Shown in pieces: positions 12,940 through 25,118 of a stretch of 64,000 nucleotides of DNA (position 1 is the stretch's first letter; each line of letters begins with the position of its first letter). The notes beneath the pieces were generated by a model. It made no database searches, was not told the DNA's origin, and was given only the letters and a program-made list of their open reading frames with translations. The translations under genes were made by a program, and so were the position numbers. The DNA comes from Zychaea mexicana (lineage: Eukaryota; Mucoromycota; Mucoromycetes; Mucorales; Lichtheimiaceae), in contig NW_026516715.1 in the NCBI RefSeq assembly GCF_025766255.1, forward strand, positions 186,001 to 250,000. The letters run 5' to 3'.

Positions 12940-13678
12940 AATAGTAGCTCCAGCCTTCAAACGAGTAGGGAAACTTGAAAGAAGTATACAAAGGAAAAGA
13001 GAAAGTAAGAAAGTAAGAAGGATAAAAAAGTGTGAGGAACGAGAGAAAAAGTGGCGGACCCTGCGAAGTGGCGGAGCCCTCCTCTTTTCTGTCTCTTTGC
13101 GAGAAAAAAAAATAGACGATCAGGTTCAGCCCCAACGCGACGTTTCCCCCCCCCCCCCAATAGACGATCAGGTTCAGCCCCAACGCGACGTTTCCCCCCC
13201 CCCCTTTACTTCATTCTGATACTACATAACACCTCGGTAATAAGTGAGTAAGGTGACTTGTTATCGATTCACTGAACGGCCGGCTTTGGTTTATCCCTCA
13301 TATAGACACCACGTTCTCTGGCTTCTCAGTAAAAAAAGAGGCGAGGTCCCTTACTGGAGCAACAGCAAAAAAGAAGTTCAACACGTTGCCGCGGAACGAA
13401 GGTGTGGTGATTAAGTAATGATAGGACACGGACCCTGGAACGAGAAATAAAGCGTTGTGCTACACAAAATGAACTGTGCTTGTGGGAGAGCGATTAGCTC
13501 TACTATGTGCATCGCCAGCGAATGGAAAGAGGCTTTTGCATAATATTCACACGATTTCATATTGGTTCGTTTACGTTATATACAAAGCCAATGTGGTTGT
13601 AAGGGGAACAGAGGTAATAGATCGAAAGGCAAGGAGGAGGATGAGGAAAAGTATGGTAACAGGGGAGGGTGTATCTAT
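12940..13678. other. Upstream region of the deaminase gene, with a C-rich tandem repeat
   Basis: Promoter side of the deaminase gene and 3' flank of the MARCH5-like gene. It contains the 48-bp tandem duplication described separately and two GTGGCGGA(C/G)CC motifs near 13050-13080. No gene is seen. Confidence 0.55.
13111..13204. repeat. Tandem duplication of a 48-bp unit with C runs
   Basis: Two consecutive copies of a unit that begins AATAGACGATCAGG, continues TTCAGCCCCAACGCGACG and ends in TTT plus a run of ten or more C. Copy 1 is 13111-13158 and copy 2 is 13159 to about 13204. Apart from the length of the C run they look identical, so the duplication is recent or kept uniform. It lies about 170-260 bp upstream of the deaminase ATG. 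Confidence 0.8.
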
Positions 13679-15697
13679 CTATTTTCTGCTGTCATAGTTC
13701 AATACACGACGCGATTGGCGCTGTCGGATCTTCTCATACTTGTAGAACAAGCTGGCCATGTCCTAAATGATCGGTTATCGTATACTTTTAGCCAAATGTC
13801 CTTCTTCTTCTTCTTGCTACTTACACCCAAGCTTGCTGCTATACAAACAAACTCCCTATTTTACCTTGGCCACAACAAACAAGCATCCGCCGAGAAAGCT
13901 CCTGTGATAGGGCTCGGGGAAATACTGGCGAACCAACTTGAAATGGTTGAGACAGCTGGATCACGTGAAGTTTGAAATCATCAGTCATTTGTTGCTGTTC
14001 CCCACACATCTGTCTCTTTTTTTTTTACCTTCCCACGATGCTACTGATGGTTGGCCAAAGAAGTGCCCCAATCACAGTGACACCCAAATCGCCACGTTCA
14101 CGGATATTGAGCAAAGCATCCGCTTCTCGTTCAGCCTCTGCCGTTTGATCATCTCGTTCTTGGTCTCTTCGTCGACGTTCATCCCATGTAGGATCACCTA
14201 GGATTTCAGCACCATGTCGCTCAAGCTCATCGCGATACATTTGAGTTGCATTCGGTGCCTGCCGAGCAGTAGCGGTAGTATTATTCTGTTGTTGTTGTTG
14301 TTGTTGTCGTCGTGTTTGAGGTTGTTGTTCCTGCTGTCCACGTCGAAGATGCAGGAGTTTCCGAGATAACTGATGCTGCGCCAGCAGGTATAAATTGTTA
14401 TAGAGTAGTCTACAATACGATTTTGTAGTGTCTTAGAAATCCACGTTACGCTTTCTTTTTTTCACAACTATTCATTTGAGAGAACAATCATTCACCTAAC
14501 CCATGGTAATGCCCCCACGGTGACAGTTGGAGATGGCGGCCATGACACTTGTACAGGGGAGTTTGGATGTGTCGATGTTGCGCGTAGTAATAGCATAGCA
14601 GCAAACGGTAAGACCCCGTCTGCCCAACGTGAACGAGATAAAATCAAGGCTGCTGGAATAGAGGGTAATCCAAGCCAAGTACGCCATGTCCATGCTACTG
14701 GTGATCCGATAAGTCGTTCGCCTTCACGAGCACCAAACAGCGTCAGCACAGTATATGCGCCATACGTCGTAGACGTGATCAGCATCGAGCAACCCAAACC
14801 AAGGAATGTCAGATAGGGAGCAGCTGTATGTACTAGACTGTCTACGAGTGTAAGAAGTGCAAGCGGCAAACTGCGATGCTCTGAGAGATGATACGGTGTG
14901 TTGCATTGTGGACAGTGCACCTATAACATATGCAATGTTGAATACGTTCATCCTAAAACATATCGCATGAAAAGACTCTCTCTCTTTACCTTTTTCAAGG
15001 GTGATCCTTTTTGGTTCTCTGTAATCCAATCCAACAAGCATTTTTCGTGAGAAACAAGAGAACACTTGCATGGTTTGACCCAGTTTCCTTCAGAATCAGC
15101 GTCTTCACCAAAACAGATCCAGCAACGACGACCTTCGTCATTTGACTGTTGTTGTGATTGACGTTGCTGTTGCTGCTGTTGCGCCGCTAATAATTGATTT
15201 CGTCTTTGTTGTTGCTGTTGTTGTACTGCTGTTGATCGTTGTTGTCGAGAAGACGAAGAAGCAGGTCGAGCGCTTGTTGAAGTTGGTTCACGAGTAGAAG
15301 CGGCAGGTCTTGGCGCAAGAATGGTGGAAGACGATGAAGAAGAAGCACTAGAAGCTGAAAGAACGGAGCCATTGTCATCGTCCTCTTCGTCGTGAATGTA
15401 TCCTCCATGTCTCAAACCATTGCTACTGCTGCTATTACTATTAGTACTGCTGCTGCTGCTGCTGTTTCTCGTTGGTGTCGTTGTTGAAGATAACCTCGAA
15501 TTGCGTAGTGTGCTAGCATTGATAATGGTTGGTCTTGTTGACGACGACGACGAAGACGAGCGTGGTAGTTGCTCTTCAAGAAGCATAGTAGAAGAATCAC
15601 GGTCATTGTCGTCTTCGACGGCAGAATTGCCTTGGTGGTAAGAGTAATATCCGGCCGCACTCATGAGTGTGGAATTAGGACAACGAAAGTGAGACAT
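13679..15697 (-). CDS. MARCH5-like RING-CH ubiquitin ligase, membrane-bound
   Basis: RING-CH E3 ubiquitin ligase resembling animal MARCH5 of the mitochondrial outer membrane. The first exon has a long Ser/Gln/Arg-rich N-terminus, then the C4HC3 RING-CH: CWICFGEDADSEGNWVKPCKC, H and C in VSHEKC, and CPQC after the first intron. It is followed by hydrophobic spans (LTFLGLGCSMLITSTTYGAY), LGLPSIPAALIL, a Gln/Asn-rich loop, LGVTVIGALLWPTISSIVG and FHRSFLGGCLFVVAK-type sequence. The last exon ends KIRQRQSRRVLNYDSRK, which matches the MARCH5 C-terminus in layout. Two starts are possible, at 15697 and at Met12 (15664). A TATA box lies only about 20 nt before the first, which favours the second. Interior exon edges are approximate. 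Confidence 0.88.
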
Positions 15698-15713
15698 GAC
15701 TGAGTCCAGCGGG

Positions 15714-15724
15714 TTTTATATAAA
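15714..15724 (-). promoter_or_regulatory. TATA box close to the MARCH5-like start
   Basis: The minus strand reads TTTATATAAAA here, about 20 nt before the first ATG (15697) and about 50 nt before the second in-frame ATG (15664). With a usual TATA-to-start spacing of 30 nt or more, transcripts would begin after the first ATG. The remaining 15725-16300 holds no gene. Confidence 0.45.
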
Positions 15725-16300
15725 GTGATGGGTAGTAGTCGGGTAGGGTGCAAGGTGGGTGGTGTATGTGTGTGGGTCAAACAACGGGTCGTGTGGGTCA
15801 CCTTTGACTTTAACACACACAACGGACTTTGGATTGGTGGTTTACGTTACGTTGCGTATATAGTGTGGTTATGGCAACTGTTAAAGTTGCATGGGGGTGC
15901 TATTTCTCACACAATTGCACCCATACATTCAACTTTAAGTAGCAGTGGAATTTCATTCGCTCGTTTTATCGGTATGCGAGATGTGCGCTGAAGAAATGTC
16001 AGCTTGTTTCCCGACTATATTAACCATCCATTCACTATCCAACAACAAAGAGACAGTATATATGTAAGAATGAAAACGTGCCATGTTTATTGTTGAAGCA
16101 GTGTTTCCGGAAAAAAAGGTGTTGTGATTGTTTCTCTGATTAAGTGAAAGAAAGAAAGAAGGGAGTTGTTGGTGGTATATGATATAAGTTATGTAATGAT
16201 ATCGATTTTAGTTTTCCGTCGACGACATGGTCTGTTATGTCTGTCGAGTGGTGCGTAGGGGAGAATGTGTGTGCGTGTGCGTGTGTGCATGAAGGTAAAA

Positions 16301-17224
16301 TCATAGTTCAGCTTGATCGATCGCTCTTAAGCGACGCATAATTCTATCCATTTCGTTTCGTACGATGGTCATGATTTCTTCATGCGAACGAGTCGATGCT
16401 TCCGAATTATCCAACTTCTGTCGCAACTGTTCGACTTCTTGCTGCACTTCCCGAATGGTATCGGCCTGACGTTGTTCCATTTCCAGATGCTCTTGCTCGA
16501 GCTCCTTGATCTGTACATCCATGGGTCCAATAGCATCCTTGATCCGCTCCTCTGCTTCCTTTTGTATTTGAAGCGCGCGAGATGATGTGGCGGCCAATTC
16601 TTCATATGCCTTGGAAATGACATCCTGGAGCTCGCTCTTTTCTGCCCTGTACTTCTCCTGTATCCTGCGGATTTCTCCCCGTACCTCGCCGTGTTCTTCC
16701 TGCGCATTCGTTTCGAGCTTTTGCTGCTGTTCCTTTGCCTCCCTAAGCTGGTCATCGAGCTCCTTCAGATGGCCCATGCCTCTCTGTGCTGTCTCTATTT
16801 CATCCGTATACTTTTTCACTTGGCCTTCGAAAAAGAACGCTGTCGCTTTCGCATTTTCCGCTTGTCGATCTTTGCGGTTGCTCATGTCTGTCAGTGTTTG
16901 GATCTCGGTCTTTAGCTTGCGATTCGTGCGTCCACTCTCTTGTGCATGAAGCTCGGCGGCTTTGGCTTGTTGTTGAGTTTGTTGTAACTCGACCCGTAGC
17001 TGTGTGAGTTCTCGTTCAGCTTTAGAGATCTTTTGTTGAAGTTCACCAATGTCACTGCCCGTCGTTCGTGATGAACTCGTGCTTCCTATTCAATTATAAG
17101 TCCAATCCAAGTTACAGTACAAGTTTAAACATTAGTTATCACTGATGCCATCTCGTTTTATCTCCTTATGAAAAAGATAAGACAGAAAAAACTCACGTTC
17201 GGGTTTCATGTCATCTTCTGCCAT
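16301..17224 (-). CDS. Coiled-coil protein of unknown function, 2 exons
   Basis: Exon 1 (17224 to about 17194) encodes MAEDDMKPE; after a short GT-AG intron the frame continues RSTSSSRTTGSDIGELQQKI. Almost all of the remaining 280-odd residues are heptad-rich, charged coiled coil, for example VEQLRQKLDNSEASTRSHEE, and end in RRLRAIDQAEL. No enzymatic domain, signal peptide or membrane segment is visible. The family is not recognised; a structural or tethering role (SMC-like, golgin-like or spindle-pole) would be speculation. The intron phase joins cleanly, which supports the model. Confidence 0.8.
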
Positions 17225-17776
17225 GGAATATATTTTTTATGAAAGCTGCAAAAGGAATCGACCTGTCTGAACTAAAAGTTTCGCTTTTGCAACTCCCCTT
17301 CTCCTCACACACCCCTTTCTTTCTCGGATGATTATGAACTTCGCTTTGGAAAGGGGGCAGCATAAGGATGCTTAATCCGTATGGATTTCTCTCGTTTATT
17401 ACTCATATGCCTAAAATAAATCAATGTCCCGTATTGCATCCATGGTAACGCAATAAAGCGGTAACCATACCAAAAAATTACTTAGCACAGTATGCAAGGG
17501 ACGCTATTATGCTAAAGTTAAAATTGTCTCAGTAAACAGTAAATTAATAGATTTGTCTCAATGAAATAGTCAGCTTTGGTCAATCATTGTTCATTGAACC
17601 GAATATCAGTCAAGATTTATATCTAGATAGAAATATATAGACAGCAGTAACTATAAAAAATGGTTTATTAACTCGTATTAAGACAGATGATGACCAGCAC
17701 CTCCAGAGATTTTATTCAACGGTAGAAGGGAGAAGGAAGAAAATGGTATAGAAAGCGCACTGCGCATAAGGTGTGT
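17225..17776. other. Intergenic region, AT-rich
   Basis: Contains the 5' flank of the coiled-coil gene and the 3' flank of thaumatin-like gene A. No coding signal is seen. The sequence unique to this side begins just beyond the end of the inverted duplication at about 17769. Confidence 0.5.
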
Positions 17777-18538
17777 TTACGAAGGGCAGAAAGTGACGGT
17801 GTAGCCTTCGGCCTGGCACATGTACGTGCTCTGCTTGTCATCATAGGCATAAGAGTACGCATCAGGACATGCTTCCTTGACAGCCTTGCTATAGTCTGTA
17901 GCTGGGCACTTGTCCGGAGTGTTCATGCTACCGGAGCAGCAGTATTCTTCGGTGTTGTACTTGGAGCACGCGGACTTGCATCCGACTTCCTTGCCGTTGT
18001 CCATCACCTTGAGATCATCGGGGCACTTGGGCAAGCTGGAGCACGTGGGGGCACCACAATGGTATTGCTCGCCATTATCGCTGCCACCTTCCTTTGAAGC
18101 GTTGATGGGCTCAATGCGGATGGGAATGTTGTAGCCATCGACAAACGAGACATCATAGTAGTCGTTGCCGCCGCTACCCTTGAACGTGAATTCGGCCAAA
18201 GAGGCAGGATCGGCTGCACCTGCAGTAGGATTGTCACCACCACCACCACTGGATTGACGGCCCCAGAAGCGGCCTTGCCACTTGCCATCCAGAGGATAAT
18301 CCTTGGACGAGCCTTTGGAGATGTCGGCCGTCTCGGGCGAAGAGGCACCGTTGTCGAGCTTACCGATGTTGAGATCATAGTCGCACTGATTCTTGATGAC
18401 AATCTTGACGCCACCGCCACCGCCAGAGGAGGAGGAGGAGGAAGTGCTGTTACCGGAAGAGGAGGATTCAGCTGCTGGAGCAGCAGCGGCAAATCCGAGG
18501 AGGGCAGCAATGGAGACCAGTTTCAAGGAAGTGTACAT
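17777..18538 (-). CDS. Secreted thaumatin-like protein, copy A
   Basis: Thaumatin/PR-5-like secreted protein of 253 residues, single exon. Residues 1-19 are a signal peptide (MYTSLKLVSIAALLGFAAA). A Ser then Gly linker follows, then the thaumatin fold: VKIVIKNQCDYDL, AEFTF, YYDVSFVDGYNIPIRIEP, CKSACSKYNTEEYCCSG and CPDAYSYAYDD before the terminal TVTFCPS. The acidic-cleft residues of the REDDD set appear present. Twelve cysteines are seen in the mature part, fewer than the 16 of large plant forms, and the usual C-x-TGDC stretch is replaced by a Gly-rich segment. An upstream in-frame ATG exists, but MYTS is preferred because it starts the signal peptide. It is nearly identical to copy B at 20288 and lies head to head with it. 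Confidence 0.92.
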   Translation of the reverse strand: MYTSLKLVSIAALLGFAAAAPAAESSSSGNSTSSSSSSGGGGGVKIVIKNQCDYDLNIGKLDNGASSPETADISKGSSKDYPLDGKWQGRFWGRQSSGGGGDNPTAGAADPASLAEFTFKGSGGNDYYDVSFVDGYNIPIRIEPINASKEGGSDNGEQYHCGAPTCSSLPKCPDDLKVMDNGKEVGCKSACSKYNTEEYCCSGSMNTPDKCPATDYSKAVKEACPDAYSYAYDDKQSTYMCQAEGYTVTFCPS

Positions 18539-18606
18539 TGTTGTGTTGTTATTGATGAAGAATATCAAGGTTAAAGTTTCGTCCATTCGCCGTCGTTCAT
18601 TGTGCC

Positions 18607-18613
18607 TTTTATA
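18607..18613 (-). promoter_or_regulatory. TATA box of thaumatin-like gene A
   Basis: The minus strand reads TATAAAA about 70 nt before the chosen ATG. It is matched by the same element in copy B. Confidence 0.55.
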
Positions 18614-18692
18614 CCTTTTGCTTTTCGAGTATCTGCTGTCAAGTTACTAGAATATACGGACGAATGAGAACGACAATGACGTGAAACAAGGC

Positions 18693-18708
18693 GGTACCTG
18701 GAGGTACC
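18693..18708. promoter_or_regulatory. GGTACC dyad element, copy A
   Basis: GGTACC-TGGA-GGTACC: two perfect 6-bp palindromes spaced by four bases, about 155 nt upstream of the start of copy A. The same element occurs at the mirror position of copy B. It may be a binding site for a dimeric regulator (inference). Confidence 0.35.
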
Positions 18709-19284
18709 CAGTCAGCCTATGACGATCTCGAATTTGCTACACAGCTAATGATATTTTCTCCAAATCTAGACATATTCCGTCAAATGTCAGTGAAACATAC
18801 TAGATGCCACCGCCAGTTCATGGCGATCATGTAATTCACAACACAGCAAGTATTTTTTTTTCCTTTTCCAGACAAAAAGCAGTGAAACTAGTGAGCTGCC
18901 TGTCTACTATTTTGTTTCTGATATGTGTGGGAGCAAAAAGATTTTCCACATCTTTTTGGCAAAGGGATACACACATCTATATAGAGGACACATCCTATAC
19001 AATGCGGAGGAGGACGGATATAATATATTTTGTGAGCAGATACAGTTTTATCTAAATGTTAGATTAAAGAAAGATATTAAATAACGACATGCGATATTAT
19101 GATAGAATAGTTGACCATTGCTGTCTTGAACTTCTGATGGTATTTAAAACCCTCTGTCGAATTGCATAATAAGAAAGCGTACTTCATTTGTAACTGCAAA
19201 ATAAATAATAGCGTCAGTCGACACATAAACCACTTGTTCTAGTTTGCAGTTATCTTATACAATCGTTTTTCTTGGAGCAACAAA

Positions 19285-19485
19285 ATGTCATCCTTTGGAA
19301 GTACTAAGTTCCTTTGGCAAATTTGTCTATTATTTTTCCTGTCAATATCTTCATCGTCTGTCTCTATACTTCCTTTCTATACATGGAAGTCGTTGAGTGC
19401 CTCTCAAACTTTATTGATGATCAAAAGCAAAACCGGAAATGATGAAAGTGGGTGCTCGCGGTCCCCATTGCATATGCATTGCTAG
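19285..19485 (+). CDS. Possible small secreted protein in the spacer (uncertain)
   Basis: The unique 0.77-kb spacer between the two inverted arms has a frame starting with a real ATG and a signal-peptide-like N-terminus (FLWQICLLFFLSISSSSVS), 66 residues. A GTGGGT donor at 19448 could splice out the in-frame stop. One joined reading would give a tail with Cys spacing CDSDGNYCC, but that intron would be only about 38 nt. Other acceptors give different tails, so the exon structure is unresolved. This may be a chance frame. Confidence 0.25.
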   Translation: MSSFGSTKFLWQICLLFFLSISSSSVSILPFYTWKSLSASQTLLMIKSKTGNDESGCSRSPLHMHC

Positions 19486-20116
19486 AACTAAGATCTGAAA
19501 AGTCTTGCGCACATCACATTTCTGAAAGCGCTGACACAAAAGGATGCGATAGTGACGGTAACTATTGCTGTCTTGTACGCTTGGTATCTCCTCAAATGAT
19601 AACGTTCAAGCAGCGAGTATTAATGCAAAGTTCGTCACACTTGGTTTATTCAATCATATAAGCATCTGGATTGCACACAGACTGAATCTTGTTCTCGGGA
19701 ATGAATAGGACATGTTTTGTATCAATAACGATAAGTCAGGCCCAATCTTTTGGCTTTGGTATTGACATCAACTTTTACAATGAAACTTGCTCAGAAATAT
19801 ATTTTATCCGTCCTCCTCCGCATTGTATAGGATGTGTCCTCTATATAGATGTGTGTATCCCTTGGCCAAAAAGATGTGGAAAATCTTTTTGCTCCCACAC
19901 ATATCAGAAACAAAATAGTAGACAGGCAGCTCACTAGTTTCACTGATTTTTGTCTGGAAAAGGAATAAAAAATACTTGCTGTGTTGTGAATTACATGATC
20001 GTCATGAACTGGCGGTGGCATCTAGTATGTTTCACTGACATTTGACGGAATATGTCTAGATTAGGTGAAAATATCATTAGCTGTGTAGCAAATTCGAGAT
20101 CGTCATAGGCTGACTG

Positions 20117-20132
20117 GGTACCTCCAGGTACC
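20117..20132. promoter_or_regulatory. GGTACC dyad element, copy B
   Basis: Mirror of the element at 18693: GGTACC-TCCA-GGTACC, about 155 nt upstream of the copy B start. Confidence 0.35.
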
Positions 20133-20211
20133 GCCTTGTTTCACGTCATTGTCGTTCTCATTCGTCCGTATATTCTAGTAACTTGACAGCAGACACTCGA
20201 AAAGCAAAAGG

Positions 20212-20218
20212 TATAAAA
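20212..20218 (+). promoter_or_regulatory. TATA box of thaumatin-like gene B
   Basis: TATAAAA about 70 nt upstream of the chosen ATG at 20288. It fits a core promoter and is conserved in copy A. Confidence 0.55.
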
Positions 20219-20287
20219 GGCACAATGAACGACGGCGAATGGACGAAACTTTTAACCTTGATATTCTTCATCAATAACAACACAACA

Positions 20288-21055
20288 ATGTACACTTCCT
20301 TGAAACTGGTCTCCATTGCTACCCTCCTTGGTTTTGCCGCTGCTGCTCCAGCAGCTGAATCCTCCTCTTCCGGTAACAGCACTTCCTCCTCCTCCTCCTC
20401 CTCCTCTGGCGGTGGCGGTGGCGTCAAGATTGTCATCAAGAATCAGTGCGACTATGATCTCAACATCGGTAAGCTCGACAACGGTGCCTCTTCGCCCGAG
20501 ACGGCCGACATCTCCAAAGGCTCGTCCAAGGATTATCCTCTGGATGGCAAGTGGCAAGGCCGCTTCTGGGGCCGCCAATCCAGTGGTGGTGGTGGTGACA
20601 ATCCTACTGCAGGTGCAGCCGATCCTGCCTCTTTGGCCGAATTCACGTTCAAGGGTAGCGGCGGCAACGACTACTATGATGTCTCGTTTGTCGATGGCTA
20701 CAACATTCCCATCCGCATTGAGCCCATCAACGCTTCAAAGGAAGGTGGCAGCGATAATGGCGAGCAATACCATTGTGGTGCCCCCACGTGCTCCAGCTTG
20801 CCCAAGTGCCCCGATGATCTCAAGGTGATGGACAACGGCAAGGAAGTCGGATGCAAGTCCGCGTGCTCCAAGTACAACACCGAAGAATACTGCTGCTCCG
20901 GTAGCATGAACACTCCGGACAAGTGCCCAGCTACAGACTATAGCAAGGCTGTCAAGGAAGCATGTCCTGATGCGTACTCTTATGCCTATGATGACAAACA
21001 GAGCACGTTCATGTGCCAGGCCGAAGGCTACACCGTCACTTTCTGCCCTTCGTAA
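20288..21055 (+). CDS. Secreted thaumatin-like protein, copy B
   Basis: 255 residues, single exon; differs from copy A by two extra Ser in the linker, Thr for Ala in the signal peptide (SIATLLGF) and Phe for Tyr near the end (QSTFMC). It has the same signal peptide, thaumatin fold blocks and 12 cysteines. Thaumatin-like proteins can bind or cleave beta-glucans, so a role in the cell wall or in contact with other organisms is plausible but not shown. The frame is open further upstream (MNDGEWTKLL...), but those residues precede a clear signal peptide and lie close to the TATA box, so MYTS is preferred. Confidence 0.92.
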   Translation: MYTSLKLVSIATLLGFAAAAPAAESSSSGNSTSSSSSSSSGGGGGVKIVIKNQCDYDLNIGKLDNGASSPETADISKGSSKDYPLDGKWQGRFWGRQSSGGGGDNPTAGAADPASLAEFTFKGSGGNDYYDVSFVDGYNIPIRIEPINASKEGGSDNGEQYHCGAPTCSSLPKCPDDLKVMDNGKEVGCKSACSKYNTEEYCCSGSMNTPDKCPATDYSKAVKEACPDAYSYAYDDKQSTFMCQAEGYTVTFCPS

Positions 21056-22201
21056 ACACACCTCATCTTTTCTATACCTTCCCTTTCGATTAAATAAAAT
21101 TAATTGGTGCTGGTCGCCATACTCTTTTCAACTTTGAATGTCTGAGAAAGGCATAGTAGGCATCATACAACATTCGTCTAAGCTATAGCATAGTCTTCTT
21201 TTTGACTGCTAATTGATAAGTCGTTGCGAATGTTTGAGTGTTATCAAGTATAAATGTAACAATCGCGGAAGCAGCTGTCAATTGATTAGACTTTTACTTT
21301 CTCCAGAAAAACAGCGACAGGAAGCTTTGTTTCAACTTGACAAGAATGTTGTCAATCTATAGTTCGTTTCTTCTTATCACTACTACAGCTACCATTGCTA
21401 GAAAACGTGAGCCAAAAGTATTCGTATGTACATCGACATGCTATGTGCTAGTCGATCTCTGTGCTTATACCATCTTGCTATTACCCGCACTCCTCTAGAA
21501 TGAATTATCATGTTAACAGTATCTCAAAAACTGTATGAAGTAGAACTCATATGTCTGCGGCACATCTTCAAACACCGTAGACTTATATATAGATAACCAA
21601 TGCCCATTGTTAAATAAAAAAGTAACACTATGGTGTTCGTCATAACGTGTCTATCTTGATTACTCGTACACCGTCGTACTTTATTGAACCGACGAGCAAC
21701 GAGAGGTTTCCCTGGAAACCAGTACATAGACAACGAAAAAGAATCATCACTGTCCTTTCCCCTCTGTCTACAAAATAAAGGGTTTCCGCCACAGCAATGC
21801 ACTGGCTCTCCGAGTGTAAGCTGCTTCAAAAGAACGACAACGAGGACGACGACGACCTGAACACACTCGTCTCTGTTGTTTTCCTTCTTTTGAAAAAAGC
21901 CTTCCTGACCGAACCTTCTTTTTAAAACAAAGCTATAAAGAGAACAACACACCATGTGTACGATCGTCAATACAACAGCTCCACAGCGTTGCTTACGTGC
22001 CTGTTTTTTCAAAGAAAGAGATACAAGTTGTTGCTTACAGAACGAACGACCGCTGGTTCGAATATTTTTGTTCTTCTTTTTTTTTTCCTTGGTTGTAACT
22101 AACTTCTTTTCCCCCACCTCCTTCTTCTTTCTTTTCTTTCTTCTTAAGCTATAAAGTAGCACAGACACTCCCTTTTCTTTCATTAACTTTTCTTAACCCA
22201 T
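21056..22201. other. Intergenic region upstream of GCN5
   Basis: No gene is supported. A long minus-strand open frame here is antisense to T/C-rich leader DNA (22060-22195) that runs up to the GCN5 start. Confidence 0.6.
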
Positions 22202-23934
<1,733 letters not shown>

Positions 23935-24188
23935 AGGAGCACAAAAGGTTAAGAGAAAAGCAAATCATTGTATATTGTAAATATTCCCTTCTTTTTTTTT
24001 TACTACTACTACTATTACTTAGAAACAAGCAACAAAAAAAGCAACAAAACAAACACATACACATACACGTATTGCATGCTTTTATACAAGCACATATGGA
24101 AACAGAGGATCCCTTAGGGAGGGGGAGAACGGGTCAGCTGAAGGATGGATGGGATGAAATTTGAGGAGATTCTACACTACATCAGTGT

Positions 24189-24975
24189 CTAAAGAAATCG
24201 TCGTGCGACTAGTTTGACGCGATTATCGAATTGTGGGTTTGTGATGGCCGAGTTTTTCTCGTAAAACGGGTTCATCAAGATCTAATGGCATATATTCGAC
24301 TTGGTTAATCTACGGAAAAGTAGGAAAGCTTTTGTTGGGCATACTACGAAAAGAGAGGAGCATTACCTTGACGTATACTTCATATACTTCGTTAAAAAAG
24401 TTCTTGATGCTATCTTCAGATTTCTGGTCGTGTAGGAGCATGAATTTGACATCTACAACATATAATGTGCTATGATGAGCTTTTCTTACAGTCTGTATGT
24501 GAAAGCATGTAAATTTTGTATATTTACTGTTGGCAGTAACAAAAGCCGACACGTATTGCTCGTTAAAGCGATCCACGGATTTCAGGTACCTAAAAAACAC
24601 CCCGCGGAACGTTTGGGTTAAACTTATGCGCTGCTCGTCTACTCCACCCTGCAAAGCATTTTTTAGCAAAAATAATAGTTACATGGCTTGTGTACCCCAC
24701 TGCACTTCTTCTACGACATCCAGTGCCGCATGAACTATAAACTGGTTCAAGTGCTTGTGATCATCGCGCTAAATGGTCGGTTCCGACATTTCCACAAGGA
24801 GTTACAAAACGAATGGGTAAAAATGTATTTAGAAAACAACAAAAAACGAAATAATGAGCAAACTAATTACCCTACTACTGTCAATTAACGAGGAAGACCG
24901 TGATGATGGTATAATGTCAGTCTCATAAATGGGGTTATCGGTTGCCCCTACAATTGCAAAGTAATAAATGGACAT
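24189..24975 (-). CDS. TRAPP complex subunit 2 (sedlin/Trs20)
   Basis: Core subunit of the TRAPP vesicle-tethering complexes acting between ER and Golgi. The start at 24975 gives [20 protein letters not shown]. Following exons give [62 protein letters not shown] and [11 protein letters not shown], ending [12 protein letters not shown]. This matches sedlin from end to end at about 140 residues, in about five exons with GT-AG introns. The start is well placed because MSIYYF begins the first longin strand. Downstream of it is convergent GCN5; upstream lies the F-box/WD40 gene in the same direction. Confidence 0.93.
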
Positions 24976-25118
24976 GAAAGGAAGAAAGAAAGGGAAACGA
25001 TGTACTAAAAGTAATGCGGGTGTTGAAAAATGATGCGTTGAAAGCAGAGTATGTGTGTGATGTAGTATAATAAATGCTATGGTGCTGGTATGAACAAGGA
25101 AAATGATCTTCTTAATGT

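Larger units (their letters stand above)
17769..19028 (-). repeat. Inverted duplication, left arm (thaumatin-like gene A plus promoter)
   Basis: About 1.26 kb whose reverse complement recurs at 19797-21063. It covers the whole coding region, the TATA box, the GGTACC dyad and about 500 bp of upstream DNA. By eye, differences are few: two Ser codons, two amino-acid changes and scattered upstream bases. Confidence 0.9.
19797..21063 (+). repeat. Inverted duplication, right arm (thaumatin-like gene B plus promoter)
   Basis: Mirror of 17769-19028. The homology stops on the inner side at the sequence around TATTTTATCCGTCC and on the outer side at CGTAAACACACCT, just past the stop codon. DNA beyond either end is unrelated. 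Confidence 0.9.

Noticed and set aside
15396..15641. Leu-rich plus-strand frame
   Set aside because: It is antisense to the Ser/Asn-rich repeats of the MARCH5-like N-terminus.
21524..22183. 219-residue minus-strand open frame upstream of GCN5
   Set aside because: It is antisense to T/C-rich leader DNA, Lys/Val-run rich and without motifs; most likely a by-product of base composition.
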